Below, one piece after another: positions 27,692-36,435 of a stretch of DNA of 64,000 nt. Position 1 is the stretch's first letter. The number at the start of each line of letters is the position of its first letter. Under the pieces are notes generated by a model. It saw only the letters and a list, made by a program, of their open reading frames with translations. It ran no database searches and was not told where the DNA came from. Source of the DNA: Candidatus Thiothrix putei (lineage in GTDB: Bacteria; Pseudomonadota; Gammaproteobacteria; Thiotrichales; Thiotrichaceae); assembly GCA_029972225.1 (NCBI GenBank), contig CP124756.1, forward strand, positions 2,896,001-2,960,000, read 5' to 3'. A program made the translations under genes and the position numbers.

Positions 27692-29040
27692 GCAAAACAG
27701 TCCTCCGTGAAGGATTTCAGCCAAGCCTGCTGATACACCGCGCCCATGCGAATTTGCGCCGGAGTCGCATCCAGCTTCAAATAGCGGCTGAACTTGCCCA
27801 CGCGCTTGATCTTGTTTTCGGCTTCCCCCAGCTCGAATACGTCGGCAACATAAAGCCCGTAATCCGAACCCGCCAGCGCGTAACAGGTGTTTTCCCAGCT
27901 AGGCGTAGGAATTTCACGCCCTGCCAACGCTTCGACAATGGCACGCGCCACACCCTTCGCCTGCGTATTCGCCGAAAAACCGGATTTCGGCATCACGTCG
28001 GCATGGCAGGCATCGCCAATCACATGCACATGCGGGTGCAGGCTGGACTCGAAGGTTTTGCGGTTATTCGGACACCAGCCTTTTTCGTCGGTCAGCCCCA
28101 TCGCGGTGGCAATCTTGCCCGCCCGCATCGGCGGTACGATATTGATCACATCCGCCTTGATGTCGCCACCGTCGGTTTTTACGGTCATTTTTTCAACGTC
28201 CAGCGACACGGGTGTGCCGCCATCCGCTTTCGGAATCCAGCTCAGGATACCGGGGTTGCTATGCTGCTTGATCTCCACACTCGCGGGCATATCCTTGCGG
28301 AATTTTTCCGGGATATTAAAACCGTACAAGCGGTTCCAGCCCAGCATCATGGTTTGGTCGGTGACGAATTCGTCTTTCGGGTCAACGATAATGACTTTGG
28401 CTGTCGGGTTGTGTTTTTGGCACCATTCCGCCACCAATGCCGGACGCTCGTAAGGCCCCGGCGGGCAACGATACGGCGCGGGCGGAGCGACCATCAGGAA
28501 CGTACCGCCTTGCGGCATGGCTTTGAGCTGTTCGCCCAGCAAGGCGGTTTGCTTGCCCGGAATCCAGCCCGAAGTAATTTTGCTTTCCGCCACCTCGAAG
28601 GAATAGCCCGGAATCTTGTCGTACAGCAATTCAATCCCCGGCGACACCACCAGCTTGTCGTAGCTGACTTTACGCCCACCTTTCAGACTCACGCTGCGCT
28701 TGTCGGGGTCGAAACCGACCACTTCGTCGATAATGACATTCACGCCGTATCTGGATTTGAGCGCGTCATACGTCACGTTCAAATCGTCCATTGTAATGTG
28801 TCCGGTCACGACTTCGGACGAACCGTAAGGGCGGATGTAGACCGGATTTTTTTCAATCACCGTCACTTTCAGATTGGCATCCAACAGCCGCAGGTATTTG
28901 GCAGCGGTTGCCCCGCCTACCCCGCCGCCGATAATAACAACGTGCGGTTGCTCCCCCGCAAACGCGCTACGCAGGGGGAATGCGCCCGCCAGCACAGTTG
29001 CGCCGAGCAGCCCCAAAAATTCACGTCGATTCAAACTCAT
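27688..29040 (-). CDS. fccB: Flavocytochrome c sulfide dehydrogenase flavoprotein subunit
   Basis: 450 residues with a twin-arginine signal (NRREFLGLLGATVLAG), so exported folded with FAD. FAD-binding VVIIGGGVGGATAAKYL at about 35, YDKLVVSPGIE, and the redox-active Cys pair expected of FCSD: one in PAPYRCPPGPYERP and one in EKGWCPNN. GDACHADVMPKSGFSAN matches the second FAD motif, and the C-terminal FCSD-specific domain is present. Oxidises sulfide to sulfur, passing electrons to cytochrome c. Flanked by cytochrome genes with 4-base overlaps on both sides, in an operon headed by bd-like membrane subunits. Confidence 0.93.
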   Translation of the reverse strand: MSLNRREFLGLLGATVLAGAFPLRSAFAGEQPHVVIIGGGVGGATAAKYLRLLDANLKVTVIEKNPVYIRPYGSSEVVTGHITMDDLNVTYDALKSRYGVNVIIDEVVGFDPDKRSVSLKGGRKVSYDKLVVSPGIELLYDKIPGYSFEVAESKITSGWIPGKQTALLGEQLKAMPQGGTFLMVAPPAPYRCPPGPYERPALVAEWCQKHNPTAKVIIVDPKDEFVTDQTMMLGWNRLYGFNIPEKFRKDMPASVEIKQHSNPGILSWIPKADGGTPVSLDVEKMTVKTDGGDIKADVINIVPPMRAGKIATAMGLTDEKGWCPNNRKTFESSLHPHVHVIGDACHADVMPKSGFSANTQAKGVARAIVEALAGREIPTPSWENTCYALAGSDYGLYVADVFELGEAENKIKRVGKFSRYLKLDATPAQIRMGAVYQQAWLKSFTEDCFA

Positions 29041-29528
29041 GGGGAAACCTCCATAAAATAACGTGCCATGTCGCGGATTTGCTGTTCGCTCAAGCCGTTG
29101 GCAACCGTGCCCATCAGGGTCGATTGGCGTGCGCCATCGCGGAAATCCAGCATGGTTTTAACGAATTCCTGCTCCGGCATCCCTGCCAGTGGCATGAACG
29201 CTTCGTTTTCCAATACGCCGTTCGTGCCGTGACATCCCGCGCAGGTATGGGCAAGGATTTCACCGGGTTTAGCTGCGGCAGCAGGCGCAACCGGTTTGCT
29301 TTCCGTGTTGCTGGTCGGTTGCAGATTCGCCATTTCTTCCTGAATCAATTCGCGGATCATCTCGCGCAATTCGTCTTTGGAAACGCTGTCGGCAGCAGGT
29401 GCTTTGGTTTCTGCTTTGGCTTCAACCGCTTTCGCGACTTTTTCAACCGCTTTTTTCTCGTCTGCCTGTACTGTGCCAATGCAGGACACCAGCAACAGCG
29501 GCAATAGGATTGTGTTCAGTTTCATCAT
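29037..29528 (-). CDS. Monoheme cytochrome c with coiled-coil linker
   Basis: 163 residues (starting MMKLNTILLPLLL, signal peptide ending near VQADE), then a Lys/Ala/Glu-rich helical stretch (about residues 22-80) and a C-terminal class I cytochrome domain with CAGCHGTNG and Met ligand candidates in EAFMPLAGM. The linker could reach from a membrane partner to the flavoprotein. It ends overlapping the fccB ATG by 4 bases and starts 7 bases after the upstream membrane subunit ends, so it is part of the same operon. AAGGGGG lies just before the two tandem ATGs. Confidence 0.88.
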   Translation of the reverse strand: MMKLNTILLPLLLVSCIGTVQADEKKAVEKVAKAVEAKAETKAPAADSVSKDELREMIRELIQEEMANLQPTSNTESKPVAPAAAAKPGEILAHTCAGCHGTNGVLENEAFMPLAGMPEQEFVKTMLDFRDGARQSTLMGTVANGLSEQQIRDMARYFMEVSP

Positions 29529-29535
29529 TGCCCCC

Positions 29536-30759
29536 TTAGCGCAGCCACACCCACAACCCCAGCACAAAGAAGTGGATAATCCACAACGTGATGAGGAGGA
29601 TGGAAAGATTACCCAAACGTGTCACCGCAGGCGAAGGCGTATACACCCCGTCGGTTTGCCCCGCTTGCCAGGCCACCGTGAGGAAATAGCTCAACACCAA
29701 GCCACCAATAATCACAAACGTACCAAAGAACAGCAGCGTGCTGTACCAGTCCATATTCACCGGATAATCCAGCGCGTTGTAGCCAAATTCACCAAACAAT
29801 ATATTCCAGCGCAACACTTCCCGCGCAATCGCCACCACAATCACCGTGATGGCTGCCAGCCCAAACAGACCGTAACCAAACAGCGGCGCATTCACCCGAC
29901 TACCAATGAGTTTTGGCATGACAGCGGTAAGGGAGATAAGCACCGCTGCCAGCCCAACCCAAGGTGAGAACCCAAAACCGGCTTGACTGTCTGGCAGTGT
30001 TGCCATCCAGCCAATGCCGAAGGCCAGTGCAACGATGCCACCGGCGAGACTCAAGACCGTTGCCAGCCCTTTCAACCATTGCAGATAACCGTTATCCACA
30101 TCGGTGCGGTGGCTAATATAATGGCGGTAAGCAAACAACCAGCCGCTGATCACCAGCACCGACAAGCTGATGAAAAACCCAAAACGCCACAAGTTGTAAT
30201 CGTGCAATTTGCGCCCGGACGCATCAATTTCACCATTCGGCGCATACCACTGCATCCACTGATCCGGCGACAGCATCTGATAAGTCAGGACGTGCATAAT
30301 GAAACCGACCACTAGCATCAACGCCAGTGACAAGATCATGGAGCCGGGGCAAACGGTTTTCTGCGTTGCCAGATGATGGTTTTTCGCGTAGAAAAAATAC
30401 ATCAGCAAATACGCCACGGTGAGGATCACAATAAACCCAATTACCCACCAGGCCGACAGCACGTTCGAGGTGTACCAAAACGGGTCATAAATCACCTGCA
30501 CAAACAGCAAGGGCGCAACCCCTAACACCACCGCGACCGACACGGCAATTTTCGCCACACCCAACATCGCCTGTGCCAGTTGGCGTTGATAAGCCGCTTT
30601 CGACAACGCGCCCCAAATCACCAGACCGGACGCGCCCAACATCACCTGCACCGCGAGGATGTGCAACGCAAACGTCAACACCCCCAAAACCAGGAACAAC
30701 ACCGGGTGCGAAGGCACACCCGCCACATCACGCAAGGCGTATAACATTTCAGCATTCAT
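29536..30759 (-). CDS. CydA-like membrane subunit (second, no heme c domain)
   Basis: 407 residues with about nine to ten membrane segments. The first helix region VLTFALHILAVQVMLGASGL parallels that of the upstream subunit (TIHVLASHTSVGAAMVFAYL), so the two look like diverged copies of one cytochrome bd subunit I-like fold. It lacks the Q-loop pattern of quinol-oxidising CydA. Its stop is followed after 7 bases by the cytochrome c gene. Together with the 30763 gene it probably forms a heterodimeric membrane heme protein. Whether it reduces oxygen or passes electrons to quinone is unknown. Confidence 0.75.
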   Translation of the reverse strand: MNAEMLYALRDVAGVPSHPVLFLVLGVLTFALHILAVQVMLGASGLVIWGALSKAAYQRQLAQAMLGVAKIAVSVAVVLGVAPLLFVQVIYDPFWYTSNVLSAWWVIGFIVILTVAYLLMYFFYAKNHHLATQKTVCPGSMILSLALMLVVGFIMHVLTYQMLSPDQWMQWYAPNGEIDASGRKLHDYNLWRFGFFISLSVLVISGWLFAYRHYISHRTDVDNGYLQWLKGLATVLSLAGGIVALAFGIGWMATLPDSQAGFGFSPWVGLAAVLISLTAVMPKLIGSRVNAPLFGYGLFGLAAITVIVVAIAREVLRWNILFGEFGYNALDYPVNMDWYSTLLFFGTFVIIGGLVLSYFLTVAWQAGQTDGVYTPSPAVTRLGNLSILLITLWIIHFFVLGLWVWLR

Positions 30760-30762
30760 GGT

Positions 30763-32160
30763 TTATTTCTCCCCTGCTTGTGCCAATGGCTTGCGGGTAG
30801 CGGCATAGTTTTCTGCCACGGTGTCATCTTTCAACGCGCCAATGTAGACCGCCAGTGCTTCGGCTTCGCTATCAGTCAGCGGAATTTTCGGCATGTACAA
30901 GGTATTGCCCGTCGCCAATGCGCCCAGCAAATAATCCTTGATGTCACCCACATCGGTATTGCCACCGAAATATTTTGCCAGCGGACGCATCCCCGTATCG
31001 GTCAAGGAATGGCAGTTAGAACACGCCGACATTGCCAGCGCATGACCCACTGCCCGCGCGTTATCCGGCGTGACGGTACGCAAGTTTTCCGGCAAAAATA
31101 CATGGCTTTGCAGAAACCCTTTTTCCTCCAGCAACGGAATTTCCGATTTAATTCCCATCCCCGGCACATCCCGCGCAATTACTTGGTTGGAATACACGTA
31201 TTGCCCCGCCACAAAAGGCTTACGGATGGATTCACGCGCCACTTCCTCAGGCCACAAGCCGAACACCAGAATCGCCACCGTCATCACGCTCGCAATCGCG
31301 GGCACAATCAAACGCGGCATCACCAAGGTAAACAGGAAATACGCCAAAATACCGCTCAACACCATCATCAGCGCAGGCTGGAAATAATCCGGCAAGCGAT
31401 TTTCCAACACGATATGCGCCTGTTCCGGCAGGGTATGCAAATACCACTGGAACAGCAGCGAACCCGCCAAGGTGGAGACAATCCCCAGCACTGCCAAACG
31501 GCGCAACATGGCTTTCTTGAACGCCAATTCCTTAATACCCGACGCGACAATGCCACCAACCACTGCCGTCATGGTGAACATGAACGCGGTACGCATCGCC
31601 AGTTGCGCAAAGGTATTCGCGCCGTAGAAACCGTTGAGGTAGCCGCCTTCGGTGAACCATACTTCCTTGCCCGGCCACATCATGAACGACAAAATTCCGA
31701 TAATAATCAGCATGGTGGTGTAAGAAGCCAGCCCGAAAATGACCGCAATGCGCATGTGCGTTTTCTGGTCAACCTTACCGACCAGATACACCACTAAATA
31801 CACCCCGACCACTTCGATGACGAAGAACACCCATTCGGTTGCCCACTTCCATACAAAGCTGTGGATCAGTGCCGAAATCCCACGCGGGCTGGCAACGGTG
31901 GTCGAAAACCAGATACCGGGGCCAGTGATCGAGCCAATCACATAAGAAAATACCAGCAAAAACATGCCATACTTTTTGATGTAATCGAGCAATTCCGGCT
32001 TGTCTTGCCGATAAGCCACCACCGCGAGGTAAGCGAATACCATTGCCGCGCCCACCGAGGTGTGGGATGCCAAAACGTGGATGGTCGAAATGACAGCGAC
32101 AACCCAACCGCTCCCCAACATTGGCTCTAGCCAAGTGGGGTATAATCCGAGCATTTCCAT
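30763..32160 (-). CDS. CydA-like membrane subunit fused to a heme c domain
   Basis: 465 residues: nine or so membrane helices with cytochrome bd subunit I character (His in VISTIHVLASH, TGPGIWFSTTVASP, WKWATEWVFFVIEVVG resembling the AFFLEA helix), then a periplasmic C-terminal cytochrome c with CSNCH (about residue 380) and Met ligand YMPKIPL. The fused heme c and missing Q-loop point to the non-quinol branches of the bd superfamily, which would take electrons from cytochrome c or the periplasmic flavoprotein. First gene of the minus-strand operon; an FNR-type box lies 151 bases upstream of its ATG. Confidence 0.8.
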   Translation of the reverse strand: MEMLGLYPTWLEPMLGSGWVVAVISTIHVLASHTSVGAAMVFAYLAVVAYRQDKPELLDYIKKYGMFLLVFSYVIGSITGPGIWFSTTVASPRGISALIHSFVWKWATEWVFFVIEVVGVYLVVYLVGKVDQKTHMRIAVIFGLASYTTMLIIIGILSFMMWPGKEVWFTEGGYLNGFYGANTFAQLAMRTAFMFTMTAVVGGIVASGIKELAFKKAMLRRLAVLGIVSTLAGSLLFQWYLHTLPEQAHIVLENRLPDYFQPALMMVLSGILAYFLFTLVMPRLIVPAIASVMTVAILVFGLWPEEVARESIRKPFVAGQYVYSNQVIARDVPGMGIKSEIPLLEEKGFLQSHVFLPENLRTVTPDNARAVGHALAMSACSNCHSLTDTGMRPLAKYFGGNTDVGDIKDYLLGALATGNTLYMPKIPLTDSEAEALAVYIGALKDDTVAENYAATRKPLAQAGEK

Positions 32161-32292
32161 GGAAATCTCCTTGTTATTTACCTAGCAACAACCCTGAAGT
32201 CATTGCACCCTAAAGCAGGATGTGGAGATTCCTCCTTTTCCGAGTAATCAGCTTTGACATTTTTAAAAGATCGAAAAAATCAATGAAAAAAC

Positions 32293-32306
32293 CGTGAAAT
32301 TTCACG
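32293..32306. promoter_or_regulatory. 14-bp perfect palindrome in the divergent promoter region
   Basis: CGTGAAATTTCACG is a perfect 14-base palindrome, centred between the bd-like operon (starts 32160, minus) and the Rieske gene (starts 32451, plus), only 4 bases from an FNR-type box. It is a likely operator for a second dimeric regulator. The rest of this 290-base intergenic region is AT-rich with no reading frame. Confidence 0.55.
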
Positions 32307-32310
32307 TTTT

Positions 32311-32324
32311 TTGACAAATATCAA
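32311..32324. promoter_or_regulatory. FNR-type binding box
   Basis: TTGACAAATATCAA matches the FNR consensus TTGAT-N4-ATCAA at nine of ten positions. It lies between the divergent bd-like/FCSD operon and the Rieske gene. Two FNR-like proteins with the matching helix-turn-helix code are encoded at 20.4 and 25.5 kb, so oxygen- or redox-dependent control of both transcripts is a reasonable inference. Confidence 0.7.
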
Positions 32325-32450
32325 TAGAAAAAATCATCGACTGAATGCAACTGGTTTGCAGTTTCGCAATGCAATCAGGTGCTTAACCCAGTAGTTTACT
32401 CAGTCATCGCGGGTTTAATACCGGCATTCATTTTCAGGAGTCACTGTTGC

Positions 32451-33047
32451 ATGACACACACAGACATTAATCAAGGCCGCCGTCGCCTGCTCGTTGCTGC
32501 CACGTCGGTCGTCGGCGCGGCGGGTGTGGCGGCGGTTGCCGTCCCGTTTCTCAATTCATGGTCGCCGAGTGCGCGGGCATTAGCGGCAGGTGCGCCGGTT
32601 GAAATCAACATCAGCAATGTCGAGCCGGGACAATTGATCCGGGTCGTTTGGCGCGGCAAGCCGGTGTGGGTAGTGAACCGCACCGACGAAATGCTGGCGA
32701 ATTTGCCCGCGAACGATGGCAGCTTACGTGACCCTGCCTCCGCAGTGGTTGAGCAGCAACCGACCTACGCACAAAACGCACACCGTTCCCGTGACCCGAA
32801 ATACTTGGTACTGATCGGGATTTGTACCCATCTGGGTTGTTCACCGACTTACCGCCCGGAAGTTGCGCCAGAAGATTTGGGCGCAGACTGGAAAGGCGGC
32901 TGGTATTGCCCCTGCCACGGTTCACGCTTTGACTTGGCGGGGCGCGTGTACAAAAACGTACCCGCAGCCACTAATTTGGTCGTCCCGCCGTATTACTTCA
33001 AGGATGACAACACCATCCTGATCGGCGAAGACGGTAATGTCGCTTAG
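32451..33047 (+). CDS. Rieske [2Fe-2S] protein (PetA-like)
   Basis: 198 residues: twin-arginine-type N terminus (NQGRRRLLVAATSVVGAAGV), one membrane helix, then a Rieske domain with box 1 CTHLGC and box 2 CPCHGSRFD. This is the layout of a cytochrome bc1 iron-sulfur subunit, yet no cytochrome b or c1 gene follows, so it is an orphan in this window and may serve the adjacent sulfide/bd-like electron chain. Start 32451 has CAGGAG about 10 bases upstream. The stop TAG is completed by the first base of an inserted IS; before insertion it would have been TAA at the same codon. Confidence 0.88.
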   Translation: MTHTDINQGRRRLLVAATSVVGAAGVAAVAVPFLNSWSPSARALAAGAPVEINISNVEPGQLIRVVWRGKPVWVVNRTDEMLANLPANDGSLRDPASAVVEQQPTYAQNAHRSRDPKYLVLIGICTHLGCSPTYRPEVAPEDLGADWKGGWYCPCHGSRFDLAGRVYKNVPAATNLVVPPYYFKDDNTILIGEDGNVA

Positions 33048-33074
33048 GAACTGTCCCGAAATAACTTCCCGAAA

Positions 33075-34060
33075 TCAGGGGGACTGAGGGGTAGCGGTGT
33101 AGTTCCATTTTGGCAGGAAATCATCGAACTGGATGGTCATGTTATCCTTAAACGCTTGGGTATACTTGCGCCCGGTTTCAAAAACTTTACTGATGATGCG
33201 GACAGCGACCTTCAAGCCAGTGGTGGTTTCCGTTTTTGCCATGTAGTGTTTGGCGGTTTCGACCGTTTCCAACGGCACACCCCGGCAGGCACGGGTCACA
33301 TGGGGGAACAGTCGGTGTTCAATCGGGTTGTATTTGGAGCAATAGGGCGGGTAGTGGGCGATGCGTATTGTCAGGTTCAGGCTGTCCGCCAATGCCTGCA
33401 AGTCTTGCTTGAACAGGTACGCAGAGGAACTGTTGCTGCCACCACCGTCACATAAGACCAACAGCTCGTCAGCTTCGGGGTAGTTGGGTTTCCCTTGCTC
33501 ACGCCACCATAAGCCAAGGCTTTCGCAGGCAAACTCGGTGGTGTCGTGGCTGGTGTTCAGGTGCAGTGCCGCTTCGTTGCGGGCAAGGTCGTAGATGCCG
33601 TGGGGGATCACCTGACCATTGCCATAGCTGGGGAAGTCATGGTCATTGACCTCCGTGGGTTCGACGGCATCCGTTACCCCTTCACGGTAAAAGTTGCCCA
33701 GCAGTTCCTTCTTTTTGGTGTCAATGCTGATCACGGGTTTGCCTGCTTGCAGGTAGGTTTGTTTGAGTTGGGCAATCTTTTCAAACTGGGCATTACGGTC
33801 AGCGTGTTGCCCCATGGTGCGTTTCTTCTGGGGCTTGCGGCGGCGGTAGCCGTGCTCCCGTAATAGGCGCGACACCACGTTTTTCCCAGCCGATGTCCCC
33901 AATGCCTGCATCCGCCGGGCAATCTGCCGACGTGACAGGTTCGTCCATTTCACCGCCTCCCGCATGGGGTCGCCTGCCGTATGATCCTTTAAAACTTGGC
34001 GAAAATGCTCATCCAATTGCAGGTGCGTAGCGTTCAGCCGTTTGCGCCCGCCCCTTTTTT
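33075..34060 (-). CDS. ISAzo13-type transposase, catalytic frame
   Basis: Main transposase frame; the first ATG is at 34016, but the frame is open from the slip site and continues the N-terminal frame in family-like sequence (RGGRKRLNATHLQLDEHF). Catalytic region: VISIDTKKKELLGNF (first Asp), LLVLCDGGGSNSSSA (second Asp) and YCSKYNPIEHRLFPHV (Glu), the ISAzo13-type DDE pattern. Moves the surrounding element. Entry into this frame is inferred to be by -1 slippage on a seven-A run (34055-34061). Confidence 0.85.
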
Positions 34061-34306
34061 TCGCTGCCTTACGGTGGGCAAGCCATCTTCCGATTCCAAC
34101 TCCGTCAACCCGTGGCGGATGGTTTTGGGGTCACAGTCCAATAACCGGGAAATGTAGTCCTGCCCCCCGTGCCCAAGCCGGACGGCTTCCACGGCGGCGT
34201 AGCGGCGGCGGTCACGCTCATTGAGCGATTGGTAGAACCGCTGCATTTGTTTTTCTATGGCTGATGGGTAAACATCCATTGGCTCATCCTCGGTGTTGAT
34301 TGGCAT
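34034..34306 (-). CDS. ISAzo13-type transposase, N-terminal frame
   Basis: 90 residues with a helix-turn-helix (RRYAAVEAVRLGHGGQDYI, then LLDCDPKTIRHGLTEL) that would bind the IS ends. It ends 14 codons' worth of shifted sequence after PTVRQRKK, at the A7 run where the -1 frame takes over. The fusion product would be about 400 residues, normal for the family. Confidence 0.8.
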   Translation of the reverse strand: MPINTEDEPMDVYPSAIEKQMQRFYQSLNERDRRRYAAVEAVRLGHGGQDYISRLLDCDPKTIRHGLTELESEDGLPTVRQRKKGAGANG

Positions 34307-34385
34307 TACAAGGGGCTATCTTCCCCCTTTCGCTGTTAGCAGAAAAGAGGGAAGTTATTTCGGGACAGTTCCTTAAACAAGGAAA

Positions 34386-34781
34386 ATGCACATGAAAGTT
34401 GGTTCTTTAAAAATTGGCGTCAGCAGCCAAAATTTCCGCACCATTACCGGACATGCCGGTAAAGGGCGGCGTTTTATGGTGTACGAAACTTATGACGGTA
34501 GTGAAATACAGGAACTTGAGCGGCTGGACTTGCCCAAGGAAATGGCTTTGCACGAATGGAATGGTCAGGGCGAACACCCCTTGTTTGAACTGGACTATTT
34601 AATTACCGGCGGCTGTGGCGAAGGTTTCGTGCGTAAGATGAGCAGCCGGGGCGTGATGGTGCGGGCAACGGCGGAAACCGATCCGATGACGGCGGTGAAG
34701 GCGTTGTTATCGAATACCCTGCCACCGGCAGCGCCGCATGAACACGATCATGAGCATGATCACGAGCATCACCACCACTAA
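34386..34781 (+). CDS. NifX/NifB-like FeMo-cofactor-binding-domain protein, His-tailed
   Basis: 131 residues resembling the dinitrogenase iron-molybdenum cofactor domain (NifX/NafY/NifB C-terminal type): MKVGSLKIGVSSQNFRTITG, GRRFMVYETYDGSEI, and the cluster-ligand-like YLITGGCGEGFVRKM. The tail HEHDHEHDHEHHHH suggests metal binding. No nitrogenase genes are in the window; relatives of this domain in sulfur bacteria are of unknown function. It originally lay about 10 bases downstream of the Rieske gene. Its last codons and stop contain one of the direct repeats bounding the candidate island. Confidence 0.75.
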   Translation: MHMKVGSLKIGVSSQNFRTITGHAGKGRRFMVYETYDGSEIQELERLDLPKEMALHEWNGQGEHPLFELDYLITGGCGEGFVRKMSSRGVMVRATAETDPMTAVKALLSNTLPPAAPHEHDHEHDHEHHHH

Positions 34782-34785
34782 TTCA
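34767..34785. repeat. Left direct repeat bounding the candidate island
   Basis: CATCACCACCACTAATTCA, at the 3' end of the NifX-like gene, recurs at 43605-43623 as CATCATCACCACTAATTCA (18 of 19 identical). The right copy is followed by an AGGA Shine-Dalgarno and the ATG of the outer-membrane gene at 43636. The two copies thus look like a duplicated gene end flanking 8.8 kb of inserted DNA. Confidence 0.6.
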
Positions 34786-36387
34786 CATCCCCCACACCCC
34801 AATATCCCGCTCTTGCCAGCTTTCTTGGCGTTGCCAGATTTTGGCATCCCACGGGGTGTTGGGGTTACGGTCGAAAATGATCAGGTACATTTCCTGCGCA
34901 CCGCATTGGTCAGCATAACCGGCGGTTTGTTCCAAGCCTTCAACAAGGGTAGCAGCTAAACCTTTGTGCAAAAGCTTGAGTTCCAACACAATACGCTGGA
35001 CTTCACCGTGGAAACCTTGCTGCTCATCAACAGGCCATTCGATGTACAGGTCGGTGCGTTTGCGCCCTAAGCCGTATTCGCGGTTGATGCGCCCACCACC
35101 GTTGATAATCCGCTGCAAAAAGGCTTGTAACAACAATTGTGGCCCGGCTTCCTTGTAGTCAAAGCGTTCCAGCCAGCTTTCGGCATGTTCGCGGAAAAAT
35201 TGCTGGAATGCATTTAACAACTTGGGCATATCGACCCGCCGCTGTGGAGTCAGATACCAGGCTTGGCTTTGGGTAATCGCCATCTGGCTGCCCCACGACA
35301 ATTCACGCGGAATCACTTCCTGATAAATTCGGTTGCTGATGCGGATAGCACCGTTACTGGCGCGTTCGATCAAGCCCAAATCACGCACGTATTCTACTGC
35401 GTCTGGGTTAAGCGACTGGTCACTGTCTGCGCCTTTGAGGATTGGCTCGATGACCGAACGTACCCGTGCTTCCTTGAGTTTGTCAGCCAGTTGTTCGAGA
35501 TGCGTGGCACGGGATTGAATCAAGCGTTCGCGGGCGGTGCGGTAACGTTCCAGCGTAATGGGGGTGCTGCGGTCACGGGCGGTTTTGTCTTCCCAAATTA
35601 ATTCATGCCCCAATGCATTGACCAGCCAAGGTTGCCCGTGGGTATCTTCCCAAAGCTCCGGGAAAATTTCTGGGGAAAACACCTGCCCGGTTTCGGCGGT
35701 ATGTTGTGCGTACAAGGTTTCGACTTCGGCACGGCTAAAGCTGCCCATTACCAAGGATTTAGCCTTGACGTTGAAAGCACTGCCGCCGGTAATGATTTCA
35801 TGGTGCGAGGTATGGATGCGGTAATCACGCACATCCCGCACCCCGCAGAGGATGACGCTTTGCACAAACGGTACGCCGGGGCGACCGATGTAGCCTTCGC
35901 GCAATTGGCGTAACAGGGAAATCAGCGTGTCACCGACGAGGGCATCCACTTCGTCGATCATGAGCACAATCGGCAAGGCGGATGCTTGCGCCCAGCGGTT
36001 GAGGATGGCTTTGAGCGCCCCGGTTGCGCCGTGTTTTTGCCATATTGCTTCCAGCCATTGATTCAGGCGGTCGTCTTGCAGGCGGTAATACGCGCCATCG
36101 GCGAGTGTGCCGAGAATCGTCTTCATCCCCAGAGCCACATCATTACGCGCAGCTTGGGCGGCTTCCACATTGATGTAGAGCGCGGTGTATTCACCGGATT
36201 GGTTGAGGGTATCCATCATCGCCAGCAAGGTGCTGGTTTTGCCGGTTTGGCGCGGGGCGTGCAGGACAAAGAACTTTTTGGCGGCAATGAGGGTGTGAAT
36301 TTCAGCCCAATCCATACGTTGCATGGGGTCGATGCAGTAATGCTCACTGGGAATGACCGGGCCGGTGGTGTTGAAATGTTTGGGCAT
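34783..36387 (-). CDS. AAA ATPase with C-terminal PD-(D/E)XK nuclease-like domain
   Basis: 534 residues. N-terminal AAA/STAND-like ATPase: Walker A HAPRQTGKTST (K50) and Walker B VLMIDEVDALVG (about 142), with arginine-rich LCGVRDVRDYRIH. The C-terminal part (about 430-534) carries RTDLYIEWP and IVLELKLLHKG, the D then E-x-K pattern of PD-(D/E)XK folds (the 'AAA-ATPase-like plus PDDEXK' family). It is a predicted NTP-gated nuclease or sensor. It is the most distal minus-strand gene of the island, separated by 118 bases (with a hairpin) from the FGE gene, so it may or may not belong to the same functional system. Confidence 0.8.
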   Translation of the reverse strand: MPKHFNTTGPVIPSEHYCIDPMQRMDWAEIHTLIAAKKFFVLHAPRQTGKTSTLLAMMDTLNQSGEYTALYINVEAAQAARNDVALGMKTILGTLADGAYYRLQDDRLNQWLEAIWQKHGATGALKAILNRWAQASALPIVLMIDEVDALVGDTLISLLRQLREGYIGRPGVPFVQSVILCGVRDVRDYRIHTSHHEIITGGSAFNVKAKSLVMGSFSRAEVETLYAQHTAETGQVFSPEIFPELWEDTHGQPWLVNALGHELIWEDKTARDRSTPITLERYRTARERLIQSRATHLEQLADKLKEARVRSVIEPILKGADSDQSLNPDAVEYVRDLGLIERASNGAIRISNRIYQEVIPRELSWGSQMAITQSQAWYLTPQRRVDMPKLLNAFQQFFREHAESWLERFDYKEAGPQLLLQAFLQRIINGGGRINREYGLGRKRTDLYIEWPVDEQQGFHGEVQRIVLELKLLHKGLAATLVEGLEQTAGYADQCGAQEMYLIIFDRNPNTPWDAKIWQRQESWQERDIGVWGM

Positions 36388-36435
36388 GAGGTGGTGTCGG
36401 TGGCTGTTGGTTGGGGTTAGTGTAGCAGAAGCGCC

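Larger units (their letters stand above)
33047..34372 (-). mobile_element. ISAzo13-type insertion sequence
   Basis: Ends are 24-bp perfect inverted repeats (left 33047-33070 beginning GGAACTGTCCCGAAATAAC; right 34349-34372), flanked by TTA on both sides, a likely 3-bp target duplication. It encodes a transposase in two frames on the minus strand (34034-34306 and 33075-34060). It landed exactly at the stop codon of the Rieske gene, separating it from the NifX-like gene that was probably 10 bases downstream. Confidence 0.9.

Noticed and set aside
27622..29061. 479-codon plus-strand open frame
   Set aside because: Opposite-strand shadow of fccB; Arg/His/Gly-rich with no domain, while the minus strand codes for a complete flavoprotein.
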